DNA of 64,000 bases, from NCBI RefSeq assembly GCF_001571085.1, contig NZ_BCTC01000004.1, forward strand, positions 62,001 through 126,000, given 5' to 3'. A program made the position numbers and the translations under genes. The notes under the pieces were generated by a model. It had not been told where the DNA came from. It did no database searches and was given only the letters and a program-made list of their open reading frames with translations. The DNA comes from Azohydromonas lata NBRC 102462. GTDB lineage: Bacteria > Pseudomonadota > Gammaproteobacteria > Burkholderiales > Burkholderiaceae_C. This document shows positions 53,851 through 63,862 of the stretch, one piece after another; the stretch's first letter is position 1; every line of letters starts with the position of its first letter.

Positions 53851-55287
53851 ATGAGACCCAGCTTCGACGAGATGCGTCCTCACCCGGATGCGGTCCGCGA
53901 GCATTACCGACGCTTCGCACAGTGGCTGCAACGCCAGCCCCGCGAGCTCATGGATGCACGGCGCCAGGAAGCGGAAATGATCTTCCGCCGCGTGGGCATC
54001 ACCTTCGCCGTCTACGGCGCGCAGGATGACGGAGCCGGCACCGAGCGGCTCATCCCCTTCGACCTGATCCCCCGCGTGATCCCTGGCGCGGAGTGGAAGC
54101 GCATGGCGCAAGGCCTGCGCCAGCGCGTCACGGCGCTCAACCGCTTCATTGCCGACGTGTACGGCAAGCAGGAGATCCTCAAGGCCGGCATCGTCCCGGC
54201 CGAGCAGGTGCTCCACAACGCTCAGTACCGGCCTGAGATGGCCGGCGTGAAGCTGCCGCACGACATCTACTCGCACATTGCCGGCATCGACCTGGTGCGC
54301 GCGGCCAACCCCGACGGCACGGGCACCAACTACGTGCTGGAAGACAACCTGCGGGTGCCCAGCGGCGTGAGCTACATGCTGGAGAACCGCAAGATGATGA
54401 TGCGGCTCTTCCCCGAGCTCTTCGCGCAGGAGCGCATCGCGCCCGTGGCCCACTACCCGGACCTGCTGCTGGAGACGCTGCGCTCCGTGGCGCCGGCCGG
54501 CGTGGAAGATCCCACCGTGGTGGTGCTCACGCCCGGCATGTACAACTCGGCCTACTTCGAGCACGCCTTCCTGGCGCAGCAGATGGGCGTGGAGCTGGTG
54601 CAGGGCTCGGACCTGTTCGTGCGCGACGACACGGTGCACATGCGCACCACGCGCGGCGCGCGCCGCGTGGACGTGATCTACCGCCGCATCGACGACGACT
54701 TCCTGGATCCGCAGGCCTTCCGCGCCGACAGCGCCCTGGGCTGCGCGGGCCTCATGCAGGCCTACCGCGCCGGGCGCGTGACGCTGTGCAATGCCGTGGG
54801 CACGGGCATCGCCGACGACAAGTCCATCTACCCCTACGTGCCGCGCATGGTGGAGTTCTACCTGGGCGAAAAGCCCATTCTGGAGAACGTGCCCACCTAC
54901 CTGTGCCGCGAGGAAGAGTCGCTCAAGTACGTGCTGGCCAACCTGCAGGAGCTGGTGGTCAAGGAAGTCCACGGCGCCGGCGGCTACGGCATGCTGGTGG
55001 GCCCGGCCTCGACCAAGGCGGAGATCGAGGACTTCCGCGCCAAGATCGTCGCCAACCCGCACCACTACATCGCCCAGCCCACGCTGAGCCTGTCCACTTG
55101 CCCGACCTATGTGGAGTCGGGGATCGCGCCGCGGCACATCGACCTGCGTCCTTTCGTGCTCAGCGGCGCCAACGGCGTGCAGATGGTGCCCGGCGGCCTC
55201 ACCCGCGTGGCGCTCAAGGAAGGCTCGCTGGTGGTGAATTCTTCGCAGGGTGGCGGCACCAAGGACACCTGGGTGCTTGAGGAATAA
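53851..55287 (+). CDS. Circularly permuted ATP-grasp protein (stand-alone)
   Basis: A 478-residue single-domain version of the ATP-grasp part of the 50109 gene. It shows QRVTALNRFIADVYGKQEIL, VPAEQVLHNAQYRPEMAGVK, GTNYVLEDNLRVPSGVSYML, PGMYNSAYFEHAFLAQQMGV, and GYGMLVGPASTKAEIEDF near the end. The family is predicted to form amide or peptide bonds with ATP. AAGGAG stands 9 nt before the ATG. It lies 95 nt after the transglutaminase gene, so it may have its own promoter, and the alpha-E gene follows 20 nt later. Confidence 0.9.
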   Translation: MRPSFDEMRPHPDAVREHYRRFAQWLQRQPRELMDARRQEAEMIFRRVGITFAVYGAQDDGAGTERLIPFDLIPRVIPGAEWKRMAQGLRQRVTALNRFIADVYGKQEILKAGIVPAEQVLHNAQYRPEMAGVKLPHDIYSHIAGIDLVRAANPDGTGTNYVLEDNLRVPSGVSYMLENRKMMMRLFPELFAQERIAPVAHYPDLLLETLRSVAPAGVEDPTVVVLTPGMYNSAYFEHAFLAQQMGVELVQGSDLFVRDDTVHMRTTRGARRVDVIYRRIDDDFLDPQAFRADSALGCAGLMQAYRAGRVTLCNAVGTGIADDKSIYPYVPRMVEFYLGEKPILENVPTYLCREEESLKYVLANLQELVVKEVHGAGGYGMLVGPASTKAEIEDFRAKIVANPHHYIAQPTLSLSTCPTYVESGIAPRHIDLRPFVLSGANGVQMVPGGLTRVALKEGSLVVNSSQGGGTKDTWVLEE

Positions 55288-55307
55288 GAAGGAAAGGACG
55301 CAACGTC

Positions 55308-56309
55308 ATGCTGTCGAGGACCGCGGACCATCTGTTCTGGATGGCCCGCTACATGGAGCGCGCGGAAAACACAGCGCGCATGCTGGACGTCAACCTGCAA
55401 ACTTCGCTGCTGCCGCAGTCGGCCGATCGCGCCGAAGCCGGCTGGCGCGGATTGCTGGGCATCTCCGAGCTGGAAGACAACTTCAAGAAGAAGTACGGCG
55501 AGGTCAACTCCGCCAACGTCATGCACTTCATGGTGCGCGACGAGCACAACCTCTCCAGCATCCTGAACTGCCTGCGCGCGGCGCGCGAGAACGCCCGCGC
55601 CGTGCGCGGCGCGCTCACCACCGAGGTCTGGGAAACCCAGAACCAGACCTGGCTGGGCTTTCTCAAGCAGATGCAAAGCGGCAACTTCGACCGCGACCCG
55701 GCCTCGTTCTTCGACTGGGTCAAGCACCGCTCGCACCTGAGCCGCGGCGTGCGCACGGGCACCATGCTGGAAGACGAGGCGATGTACTTCCTGCGCCTGG
55801 GCACCTTCCTGGAGCGCGCGGACAACACCGCGCGGCTGCTGGACGCCAAGCTCCACGCCCTGGGCGGCTCCTTCACGCAGTCGCAAAACGGCAACGGCAA
55901 CGGGCACGGACAGAGCCAAAGCCAGCAGGGCCACGAGACGCAGGAGGTGGACTTCTACTACTGGTCCGCGGTGCTGCGCTCGGTCTCGGCCTTCGAGATC
56001 TACCGCAAGGTCTATCGCAACGTGATCCGGCCGGAGAAGGTGGCCGAGCTGCTCATCCTGCGCCCGGACATGCCTCGCTCGCTTGTGGCCTGCCTCAACG
56101 GGATCATGGAGCAGCTCCAGCTGGTGGCCAACGACCACAGCGACGAGACGATGCGCCTGGCCGGCAAGTTGCAGGCGCAACTGCGCTGGGGAACCATCGA
56201 AGAGATCATGGAAGGCGGCCTGCACGACTACCTGGTCGAGTTCCTGCGCAGCGTGGGCGACCTGGGCGTGGGGATCAGCCAGGACTTCCTGGTGCCCATG
56301 GCGGCCTGA
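55308..56309 (+). CDS. Alpha-E domain protein (DUF403)
   Basis: A 333-residue all-helical protein (alpha-E family) that in other genomes goes with the circularly permuted ATP-grasp enzyme and a transglutaminase. It starts LSRTADHLFWMARYMERAEN and has SAFEIYRKVYRNVIRPEKVA and LILRPDMPRSLVACLNGIME. It has no known enzymatic motif and may serve as a partner or as the substrate carrier. A Gln/Asn/Ser-rich insertion near residues 190-205 (SQNGNGNGHGQSQSQQG) separates two helical halves. Last gene of the cluster, followed by a hairpin. Confidence 0.9.
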   Translation: MLSRTADHLFWMARYMERAENTARMLDVNLQTSLLPQSADRAEAGWRGLLGISELEDNFKKKYGEVNSANVMHFMVRDEHNLSSILNCLRAARENARAVRGALTTEVWETQNQTWLGFLKQMQSGNFDRDPASFFDWVKHRSHLSRGVRTGTMLEDEAMYFLRLGTFLERADNTARLLDAKLHALGGSFTQSQNGNGNGHGQSQSQQGHETQEVDFYYWSAVLRSVSAFEIYRKVYRNVIRPEKVAELLILRPDMPRSLVACLNGIMEQLQLVANDHSDETMRLAGKLQAQLRWGTIEEIMEGGLHDYLVEFLRSVGDLGVGISQDFLVPMAA

Positions 56310-56374
56310 GTTTTCCGTCGCGCCACAGTGCCCGGCCCCGCGCCGGGCGGCTTGCCGGCTTAGTGCCCAATGAA

Positions 56375-56407
56375 CAACGCCCGCCTCACGCGGGCGTTGC
56401 TGTTGTT
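56375..56407. terminator. Hairpin at the end of the ATP-grasp/alpha-E operon
   Basis: Positions 56375-56384 and 56390-56399 form a perfect 10-bp stem with a 5-nt loop, followed by CTGTTGTT. The T content is modest, so terminator strength is uncertain. It lies between two converging genes. Confidence 0.65.
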
Positions 56408-56420
56408 GCGGCGCTGCCCG

Positions 56421-57197
56421 TCAGGGCGCTGCCGGCACGTGGTGCAGCCGCTGGTCCAGCTCGGCCAGCACCTGTCCCATGTCCAGCGGCTTGGTCCAGT
56501 AGCTGTCGAAGCCCGCGGCCAGGGCGGCGCGGGTGTCCTCGGTGAAGGCATCGGCCGACACGGCGATGGCCGGCACGCCGCGCAGCGCCGCGTGTTTCGC
56601 CCGCAGCAGTGCCAGCAGCTCGGTGCCGCTGCCGTCGGGCAAATTCATGTCCAGCAGCAGCAGGTGCGGGCGGAACTCCGGCGCGGTGGCCAGGGCCTCG
56701 GCCTGCGTGGTGGCCACGCGCAGCACCCAGTGCGGACGCTGCGCCAGCAGCGCCTCCATCAGCAGCACGTTGAGCGGGTTGTCCTCCACATAGAGCAGCC
56801 GGCGCGCGGGCGTGGCGGCGTCGTCCGCGGCGGACTGCGCCGGGGGCAACGCGAGGCCGCTGCGCACCGGCGCTTGGGCGGGCAGCAGGCAGGAAGGCTT
56901 TTCCGGCGGCGTGGAAGCCGCGCGCATCTCCTGCGCCAGCTTCAGCAGCGTTTGGGCGCAGGCATCGATCAGCTCAACCTGCCGCTGCTGCTCGGCACCC
57001 AAGGAGCCGTCCTGCGACAGCAGTTGCGTGAAACCCAGGATGCCGTGCACGGACGTGCGCAGCTCATGGCTGGCGTGCGCCAGGAATTCGCTCTTGCCGC
57101 CGCTGTCGCATGGCGGAGCCTTGCCACCCCCAGCCTGCACCGCGGCCAATGCCGGCGAGGCGGCAGTGAAGGCGTAGTGACAGGCCGTCGTGGACAT
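56421..57197 (-). CDS. HisKA-receiver protein lacking the HATPase domain
   Basis: A 258-residue signalling protein. Residues 35-90 match the dimerisation/phosphoacceptor part of a histidine kinase (FLAHASHELRTSVHGILGF, His44). Residues 130-255 are a complete receiver domain (RLLYVEDNPLNVLLMEALLA with Glu138/Asp139, LLLLDMNLPDG with Asp183, Ser214 and Lys236). The ATP-binding domain that should lie between them is absent; a short Pro-rich linker takes its place. No membrane segment is present. It may act as a phosphotransfer partner of another kinase, or it may be a deletion remnant. GAGGGAG stands 9 nt before the ATG at 57197; TTGACA occurs upstream. Confidence 0.75.
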   Translation of the reverse strand: MSTTACHYAFTAASPALAAVQAGGGKAPPCDSGGKSEFLAHASHELRTSVHGILGFTQLLSQDGSLGAEQQRQVELIDACAQTLLKLAQEMRAASTPPEKPSCLLPAQAPVRSGLALPPAQSAADDAATPARRLLYVEDNPLNVLLMEALLAQRPHWVLRVATTQAEALATAPEFRPHLLLLDMNLPDGSGTELLALLRAKHAALRGVPAIAVSADAFTEDTRAALAAGFDSYWTKPLDMGQVLAELDQRLHHVPAAP

Positions 57198-57553
57198 AGC
57201 GGTAAGCTCCCTCAAGTTTTGTCAACAAATGTTAAAGCTTTGGGCTTGCGCCGGGTGGTTGCCGAATTGCGTAAGCGGGTAAAGCTTGACTTGAGGCGTC
57301 ATGTGCATGCCGACTGCCGGCGGCGCGCTTTCGCGCCTGTTTTTGCGCCCGCTGGAGGCGCAGCGCTGCAGTGCGAGGCCTGAAACGCGGGGCGGCCACC
57401 GGTTGGCACGTTGCAGACGACACGACCCAGGCTCCTGCACCTCCCAGCCGTCAGGCAGGGCTGTACGAAGTACGGCTTGCAAGCGCTTCTGGACAAGCTA
57501 TGCCTGAGCGGCACGGTGGCCGAGCCCGGCCGTCGCGAGCTTGGCCGGCGGCG
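57198..57553. other. Intergenic region between the HisKA-REC gene and mltB
   Basis: About 350 nt with no credible gene; the short open frames here have no domain and no ribosome binding site. It contains the leader of the HisKA-REC gene and the 3' flank of mltB. No well-formed terminator with a T-run was found after mltB. Confidence 0.4.
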
Positions 57554-58663
57554 TCAGCGCGCCGCGGCCACCGCCGCGCCCAGCTCTATCACTGCCAGCG
57601 CGTAGTAGCTGGACCAGTTGTAGCGGGTGACGGCGTAGAAATTCCTGGTTCCGGCCACGTAGCTGGGCTCGCCGTCGCCGTTGAAGAGCTGCACCAGCGC
57701 CAGCGGGCCGTCCAGCTCTTGCGCCCCACGCTCCAGCGCGGCGCCGTGCTCGGCGAACTGCGCCGGGGTGAAGCTGGGCAGGATGTCCGGCGCCAGCAGC
57801 ACGGCACGCTGCGCGGGGTCCGTGGGCGGCGCGACCGAGAAGTGCGTGGGCAGCCCCGGCTGCCAGCCGTGCGAGGCCAGGTAGTTGGCGACGCTGCCTA
57901 TGGCGTCGGCGGCACTGCCCATGAGGTCCACGTGGCCGTTGCCGTCGAAGTCCACGGCCAGCTTGTTGATGTTGCTGGGCATGAACTGCGGCAGGCCCAC
58001 GGCGCCGGCGTAGGAGCCGCGCACGCCGGTGGCCTCCATGCCTTCGCGCTTGGCCCACACCAGCAGTTGGGCCAGCTCGTCGCGGAAGAAGCCGCTGCGG
58101 TCGCTGCGGCCGCTGGGGAAGTCGAAGGAGAGGGTGGCCAGCGCGTCCAGCACGCGGAAGGACCCCATGTTGCGGCCGTAGTAGGTCTCCACGCCGATGA
58201 TGCCCACCACCAGCGCCGCGGGCACGCCCCAGCGCTCCTCGGCCAGGGCGAGCCAGCGCTCGTTCTCCTCCCAGAAGCGGCGCCCGGCGGCAACGCGCTG
58301 CGGCTCCACGAAGCGGGCGCGGTAGGCGGCCCAGTTCTTCGCCGTGGACACGGGCGGCGGCATGATCAATTTCGCCACGTTGGGCAGGTAGCGCGCCTGC
58401 TGCAACTGGCGCTGTACCCACTCGGGGTCCAGTTCGAAGCGCTCGGCCATGTCGGCGCCGAAGCGCATCACGTCCTCGCGGCGGCCGTAGGTGACGACGT
58501 CCGGGTCGCTGTCGCTGCGCGCGGTGCGCGCGGCGGTGGACGTCTTCTTGGCCGTCGCCTTGGCCTTTGAAGCGTGGTGCGGTGCGGTGGCGTGGACGGG
58601 AAGGAGGGCGAAGGACAGGGCGGCCGCGGCGAGGGCGGCGCGCAGGGGCAGTCGGCAGGGCAT
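57554..58663 (-). CDS. mltB: Lytic murein transglycosylase B-like protein (MltB)
   Basis: A 369-residue periplasmic enzyme that cleaves peptidoglycan to 1,6-anhydro-muropeptides. After a signal peptide (LAAAALSFALLPVHATA) comes a short Lys/Ala/Thr-rich linker and the SLT_2 domain: VMRFGADMAERFELDPEWVQ, LVVGIIGVETYYGRNMGSF with the catalytic Glu159, GVRGSYAGAVGLPQFMPSN, and YNWSSYYALAVIELG near the end. The signal peptide has no lipobox, so the form is soluble. It ends a minus-strand set, starting 7 nt after the TgpA-type gene. Confidence 0.92.
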   Translation of the reverse strand: MPCRLPLRAALAAAALSFALLPVHATAPHHASKAKATAKKTSTAARTARSDSDPDVVTYGRREDVMRFGADMAERFELDPEWVQRQLQQARYLPNVAKLIMPPPVSTAKNWAAYRARFVEPQRVAAGRRFWEENERWLALAEERWGVPAALVVGIIGVETYYGRNMGSFRVLDALATLSFDFPSGRSDRSGFFRDELAQLLVWAKREGMEATGVRGSYAGAVGLPQFMPSNINKLAVDFDGNGHVDLMGSAADAIGSVANYLASHGWQPGLPTHFSVAPPTDPAQRAVLLAPDILPSFTPAQFAEHGAALERGAQELDGPLALVQLFNGDGEPSYVAGTRNFYAVTRYNWSSYYALAVIELGAAVAAAR

Positions 58664-58670
58664 CTCGGGA

Positions 58671-60797
58671 TTATCGCGAGCGCGCCGCCGCGTCCCCGGC
58701 TGGCGGCGTGCCCGCGGCCAACGTGGTGGGCGTGTCCGTGCGGGAAGTCCCGCGCGCGGCCGGCGTGCCGGCCACCGCGCGCTCGAAACCGCGCCGCCAG
58801 CGCCGCAGCTCGCGTGCGCCCGCACCCGGCCCGCGGCCGTAGCGCAGCGCCTCCAGCGCCAGCAGCGCCTCCTGCACCGGCGCGCCGGCGGCGCCCAAGT
58901 GCTGCTGCACGCGCGTGGCCAGCGCGCGCGGCGTGTCGTGGGGTGCGCACGTGACGCCCAGCCGCCCCAGGCCGCGTGCCAGCCGCGGTTGCAACTGCCG
59001 CCAGGGGTCGCGCGGGCGGCGCAAGGAGCGCGTGGCGGCCCAGGCGCCGGCGAGGCCGCCCAGGGCCAGCACGCCGCCCAACAGCCGCAGCAGCGTCCCG
59101 GTGTCCGGCGCGTGCAGGCCCAGGCGGCGCAGCAGCTCCATCTGCCGGGTGCCGGAATACTGCAGCAGGGCGCGGTTCCAGGTGCGATTGAACCCGCCCC
59201 AGGCCTGGCGCCACTGCTGCAGCAGCGCGGGGCTCCAGTGCTGCAGGGCTTGGGCGAGCAGGCCGTCGCCTTCAGCCAGCAGCTCGCCGCGCTGCACGCG
59301 CTCCGGGGCCACGGCGGCGGTGGGGTCCACGCGCTGCCAGCCGCGTCCTGCCATCCAGACCTCGGCCCAAGCGTGCGCATGGCGGTTGCGCACCGTCCAC
59401 CAGCCGTCCTGCGGCAGTGGGTCGGCGCCCTGGTAGCCGGTGACCACGCGCGCGGGCAGGTCCAGCGCGCGCATCACCACCACGAAGGCGGCGGCGAAGT
59501 GCTCGCAAAAGCCCTCGCGGCGGTCCAGCCAGAAGGCGTCCACGGCGTCCTGGCCCAACGCGGCAGTGTCCTGTGGCGCCATGGTGTAGCTGTAGCCGCC
59601 GTTGCGGATGTGGGACAGCACGGTGGTCACCAGCGCCGGCGCGCCGGCCTGGGGCAGGCGGCGGCGCAGATCGGCCGCCCACTGCAGCGTGCGCGGGTTG
59701 TGGCCGGGGGGTAGCGCGGTGTCGGCGCGCAATGCGGGCGCGGCCTCGGTGGGCCCAAGCTCGAAGCCGGGCCAGGCCCGCGCCCGCAGCGCCAGCGGCT
59801 GCACCGGCGGGCGCAGCAGCGTCCATTGGCCTTGGGCGTTGAGCCGAGCGGCCGGCAGCGGGCTGTCCAGCAGCGGCGAGAGCTCCAGCAGCGGCAGCAG
59901 CGGCAGTGCCGAGGGCTGCAACTGCATCTCGTAGGGCAGGCCGGCGCCGTCGAGCTGCATGGGCGGCGGCGGGCCGGGCTGCAGGCGCGGCGTCCAGGTG
60001 TTGCCGTCGAACTCGGAGAGCACCGGTCCGCGCCAGTACAGCGCCTGCAGCGGCGGCACGGGGCCGTTGAAGCGCACGCGAAAGGCCACGCGGTCGTCGT
60101 TGGCCAGCGCGTGCATGCCCCCCAGGCTGAGCTGACCGGAGAGGCCCGTGTGCGCCGAGGGCAGGTCCGTCGGCGGGCCGAACAGCGGGCCCAGGCGGGG
60201 GAAGAAGAGGAACAGCAGCAGCGCCAGCGGCGCCCCGCGCAGCGCCGCGCCGGCCACCACGCCCGCGGCCTCGCGCAGGCGGGGGTAGCCCAGCGGGCGG
60301 TGCGCCAGCACCAGCACCGTCATCAGCCCCCAGGCCGACAGCGCCATGGCCAGCGCCAGTTGCGGCGTCTGGCCGTAGAGGAAGTGCGTGAGCACCAGGA
60401 ACAACCCCAGGAAGAACACCACCAGCGCGTCGCGCCGCGCGTGCAGCTCCAGCGTCTTGAGCGCCATGAGCACCGCCAGCAGCGTCACGCCCGCGTCGCG
60501 CCCAAGCAGCGTGCCGTGGCTCCAGGCCGTGCCGGCCAGGGCCAGCGCCAGCAGCGACCAGCGCAGCCAGCGCGGCGGCAGCGGCTGGCGTTTCATGGCC
60601 AGCCGTGCCCGCCACAGCAGCGTGGCGGCCACCAGCGCGCCGCACCAGGCGGGCAGGTGCGGGGCATGGGGCAGCAGCGTCCAGGCGATGACGGCCAGCA
60701 GGAAGAGCAGGTCGCGCGTGGAGCGCGGCAGCGTCACGCCCGCGCGGTGGCCGTGCAGCGCGGTGCGCAGGTTCGCGAAGAGGGAAGGAAACGCCAC
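58671..60797 (-). CDS. Transglutaminase-like membrane protein TgpA (DUF3488)
   Basis: A 708-residue inner-membrane protein. Six or so N-terminal helices (STRDLLFLLAVIAWTLLPHA, VVFFLGLFLVLTHFLYG) precede a periplasmic transglutaminase domain (RREGFCEHFAAAFVVVMRAL, Cys; RNRHAHAWAEVWMAG, His; GWQRVDPTAA, Asp). A single helix (LLRLLGGVLALGGLAGAW) and a cytoplasmic tail follow. TgpA is essential in Pseudomonas aeruginosa, with an uncertain role at the cell envelope. The start is a GTG at 60797, 10 nt after the DUF58 stop. Next to DUF58 and MoxR genes this is the standard three-gene set. Confidence 0.9.
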   Translation of the reverse strand: MAFPSLFANLRTALHGHRAGVTLPRSTRDLLFLLAVIAWTLLPHAPHLPAWCGALVAATLLWRARLAMKRQPLPPRWLRWSLLALALAGTAWSHGTLLGRDAGVTLLAVLMALKTLELHARRDALVVFFLGLFLVLTHFLYGQTPQLALAMALSAWGLMTVLVLAHRPLGYPRLREAAGVVAGAALRGAPLALLLFLFFPRLGPLFGPPTDLPSAHTGLSGQLSLGGMHALANDDRVAFRVRFNGPVPPLQALYWRGPVLSEFDGNTWTPRLQPGPPPPMQLDGAGLPYEMQLQPSALPLLPLLELSPLLDSPLPAARLNAQGQWTLLRPPVQPLALRARAWPGFELGPTEAAPALRADTALPPGHNPRTLQWAADLRRRLPQAGAPALVTTVLSHIRNGGYSYTMAPQDTAALGQDAVDAFWLDRREGFCEHFAAAFVVVMRALDLPARVVTGYQGADPLPQDGWWTVRNRHAHAWAEVWMAGRGWQRVDPTAAVAPERVQRGELLAEGDGLLAQALQHWSPALLQQWRQAWGGFNRTWNRALLQYSGTRQMELLRRLGLHAPDTGTLLRLLGGVLALGGLAGAWAATRSLRRPRDPWRQLQPRLARGLGRLGVTCAPHDTPRALATRVQQHLGAAGAPVQEALLALEALRYGRGPGAGARELRRWRRGFERAVAGTPAARGTSRTDTPTTLAAGTPPAGDAAARSR

Positions 60798-60807
60798 GGC
60801 CCGCTTG

Positions 60808-61833
60808 TCAGTCCGACGCCGCCGTGCCCTGCGGCGCACTCCACAGCGCCAGCGCCTGCAGCAGCCGCTGCCGGTGCTGCGCACCGGTGGCGGCGGCGAT
60901 GCGCACGCCGGGCAGCTCCAGCGCGCAGGGCACGTCGGCCCGCGAGGCGGCCTGCACCCAGGCGGCCAGGCGCGACAGGCGTGCCTCGGTGTCGCCCGCA
61001 CCACTGCCCGCGTTGTTTCCCGCGTCCTGCCAGCGCAGCGCCAGCGGCGCGGGGCTGCCGGCCTGGCGCTCGCGCGTGACCAGCTCGCCGTGGTGGGCGC
61101 TCTTCTTCCACAGCAGCTCGTGCGGCGCGTCGCCGCGGCGGTAGGCGCGCACGCCGGAGAAATCGCCGTCCTCGCGCAGCGCGCGCGCGGTGGTGGCTTG
61201 TGGCTGGGCTTGCGGGCGCGGCAGCGGCGGCGCGTGGGTTTCCGGCGCGGGCCAGGCCAGCGCTTGGGCGGCCGGGCGCCACAGCGTCCAGGCGCAGAAG
61301 AGGCCCAAGGGGTAGCGCGTCTGCACGCGCAGCGTCGGCAATTCGTGGCGGCCGCGCGTCGGGGGCGTCCAGTGCAGCTCGACCACGGCGTGGCCTTGCG
61401 CCGGCACGTCCACCCAGGCCGGGCGCGAGCGCTTGCCTGTCTCCCACACCAGCGCGATGCCGTGGCGCGCCGCGCCGGGGTTCACGCACTCCACCTTCAG
61501 CGCCAGCGGCTGCCCGGCAAAGCCGGGTGCCGGCTCGCGCAGTTGGAATTGCAGCCCGCGCAGCGTGCGGTGCGTCATCAGCAGCGCGGCGAAGCCGGTG
61601 CCGGCCAAGGTGAAGCACATCAGGTAACCCAGCGAGAGCTGCAGGTTGATGGCCGCCAGCAACATGAGCGCCACCGTGGCGGCGAACAGCCAGCCCGCGC
61701 CCGTGGGCAGGATGTAGAGGCAGCGCTGCTCCACGACCCAGCGCGCGCTGCGCGGGTGGCGCCGCCGCAGCCAGCGGCGCACGAGGGCGCGCGGCAGCAG
61801 GCTCAGGGCCAAGTTGGGCGGCATGCGCGGCAT
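60808..61833 (-). CDS. DUF58 domain protein
   Basis: A 341-residue protein with two N-terminal helices (LFAATVALMLLAAINLQLSLGYLMCFTLAG) and a C-terminal von Willebrand-like DUF58 region (REDGDFSGVRAYRRGDAPHE, LLWKKSAHHGELVTRE). DUF58 proteins go with MoxR ATPases and are thought to form a complex. It lies 13 nt after the MoxR gene and 10 nt before the TgpA gene. The ATG at 61833 was chosen; one at 61824 is possible. Confidence 0.88.
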   Translation of the reverse strand: MPRMPPNLALSLLPRALVRRWLRRRHPRSARWVVEQRCLYILPTGAGWLFAATVALMLLAAINLQLSLGYLMCFTLAGTGFAALLMTHRTLRGLQFQLREPAPGFAGQPLALKVECVNPGAARHGIALVWETGKRSRPAWVDVPAQGHAVVELHWTPPTRGRHELPTLRVQTRYPLGLFCAWTLWRPAAQALAWPAPETHAPPLPRPQAQPQATTARALREDGDFSGVRAYRRGDAPHELLWKKSAHHGELVTRERQAGSPAPLALRWQDAGNNAGSGAGDTEARLSRLAAWVQAASRADVPCALELPGVRIAAATGAQHRQRLLQALALWSAPQGTAASD

Positions 61834-61846
61834 AGGGCGGCGGCTT

Positions 61847-62773
<927 letters not shown>

Positions 62774-62804
62774 GCGGGCACCTTAAATCACAATCCACCC
62801 TGCC

Positions 62805-63746
62805 ATGACGACCGCCTACTACAGCCATCCCGCGTGCCGCGCGCACGACATGGGCGCGGGGCATCCGGAGTGTCCGCAACGGCTGGACGCCATCGCGGAC
62901 CACCTGCGTGCCACGGGCCTGGACATCGCCCTGGACTGGCGCGAGGCCCCCCTCGCGCGCATCGAGGACCTGGAACTGGCGCACAGCGCCCACTACGTGC
63001 TGGAGATGCAGGACCTGCTGCAGCGCCTGCGCGACGAGGGCGAGCGCCACGCCCTGGACCCCGACACCTACGCCGGCCCCGCCACCTGGGACGCCGCGCT
63101 GCGCGCCGCGGGCGCCGCCGTGGCGGCCACCGACGCCGTCATCGACGGCAGCGCCGGCAGCGCCTTTTGCGCCGTGCGCCCGCCCGGCCACCACGCCACG
63201 CGCGACCAGGCCATGGGCTTTTGCTTCTTCAACAACGTGGCCGTGGCCGCGCGCCACGCGCTGGACGTGCGCGGCCTGCAGCGCGTGGCCATCGTCGACT
63301 TCGACGTGCACCACGGCAACGGCACCGAGGACATCGTGGCCGGCGACGAGCGCGTGCTGATGCTCAGCTTCTTCCAGCACCCGCTGTACCCCGGCAGCGG
63401 CGCCGTGCCCCTGGGCACCAACATGGTCAACGTGCCCGTGCCGCCCTACACGCGCGGCCCCGAGGTGCGCCAGCTCATAGACGCGATGTGGATGGAGCGG
63501 CTGGAGGCCTTCCGGCCGGAGATGGTCTTCTTCTCCGCCGGCTTCGACGCCCACCGCGACGACGACCTGGGCCAGCTTGGCCTGGTGGAGGCCGACTACG
63601 CCTGGATCACCCGGCGCATCAAGGACGTGGCCGACCGCCACGCCCAGGGCCGCATGGTCTCCTGCCTGGAAGGCGGCTACGACCTGGGTGCGCTCGCGCG
63701 CAGCGTGGCCGCGCACCTGCGCGTGCTGGCCGGGCTGGAGCACTGA
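62805..63746 (+). CDS. Histone deacetylase family protein (acetylpolyamine/acetoin-type amidohydrolase)
   Basis: A 313-residue zinc hydrolase. The active site is visible: HH at 129-130 in RPPGHHATRDQAMGFCFFNN, the zinc ligands in IVDFDVHHGNGTEDI (Asp167, His169) and FSAGFDAHRDDDLGQL (Asp), and CLEGGYDLGALARSV with the usual Tyr. Bacterial members remove acetyl groups from polyamines or proteins; the substrate cannot be named here. No Shine-Dalgarno is clear upstream of the ATG. It is followed by two hairpins. Confidence 0.93.
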   Translation: MTTAYYSHPACRAHDMGAGHPECPQRLDAIADHLRATGLDIALDWREAPLARIEDLELAHSAHYVLEMQDLLQRLRDEGERHALDPDTYAGPATWDAALRAAGAAVAATDAVIDGSAGSAFCAVRPPGHHATRDQAMGFCFFNNVAVAARHALDVRGLQRVAIVDFDVHHGNGTEDIVAGDERVLMLSFFQHPLYPGSGAVPLGTNMVNVPVPPYTRGPEVRQLIDAMWMERLEAFRPEMVFFSAGFDAHRDDDLGQLGLVEADYAWITRRIKDVADRHAQGRMVSCLEGGYDLGALARSVAAHLRVLAGLEH

Positions 63747-63793
63747 AGCCCGCGCGGCGCGGGCCGCACATCCTGAGCACTGAACAATGAACC

Positions 63794-63820
63794 GGCCGCG
63801 CTGCCCTGGGCAGCGCGGCC
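63794..63820. terminator. Strong hairpin between the deacetylase-family gene and the last gene
   Basis: Positions 63794-63806 and 63808-63820 are perfectly complementary (13 bp) around one central base. A smaller hairpin lies at 63748-63764. No T-run follows, so function as terminator is not certain. Confidence 0.5.
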
Positions 63821-63862
63821 GCGGCGCCCGTGGCGGTGCCGCAAGACACAAGAGGGGAAGGC

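Noticed and set aside
57198-57553. Short open frames on both strands between the HisKA-REC gene and mltB
   Set aside because: They overlap each other in several frames, lack ribosome binding sites and show no family features.
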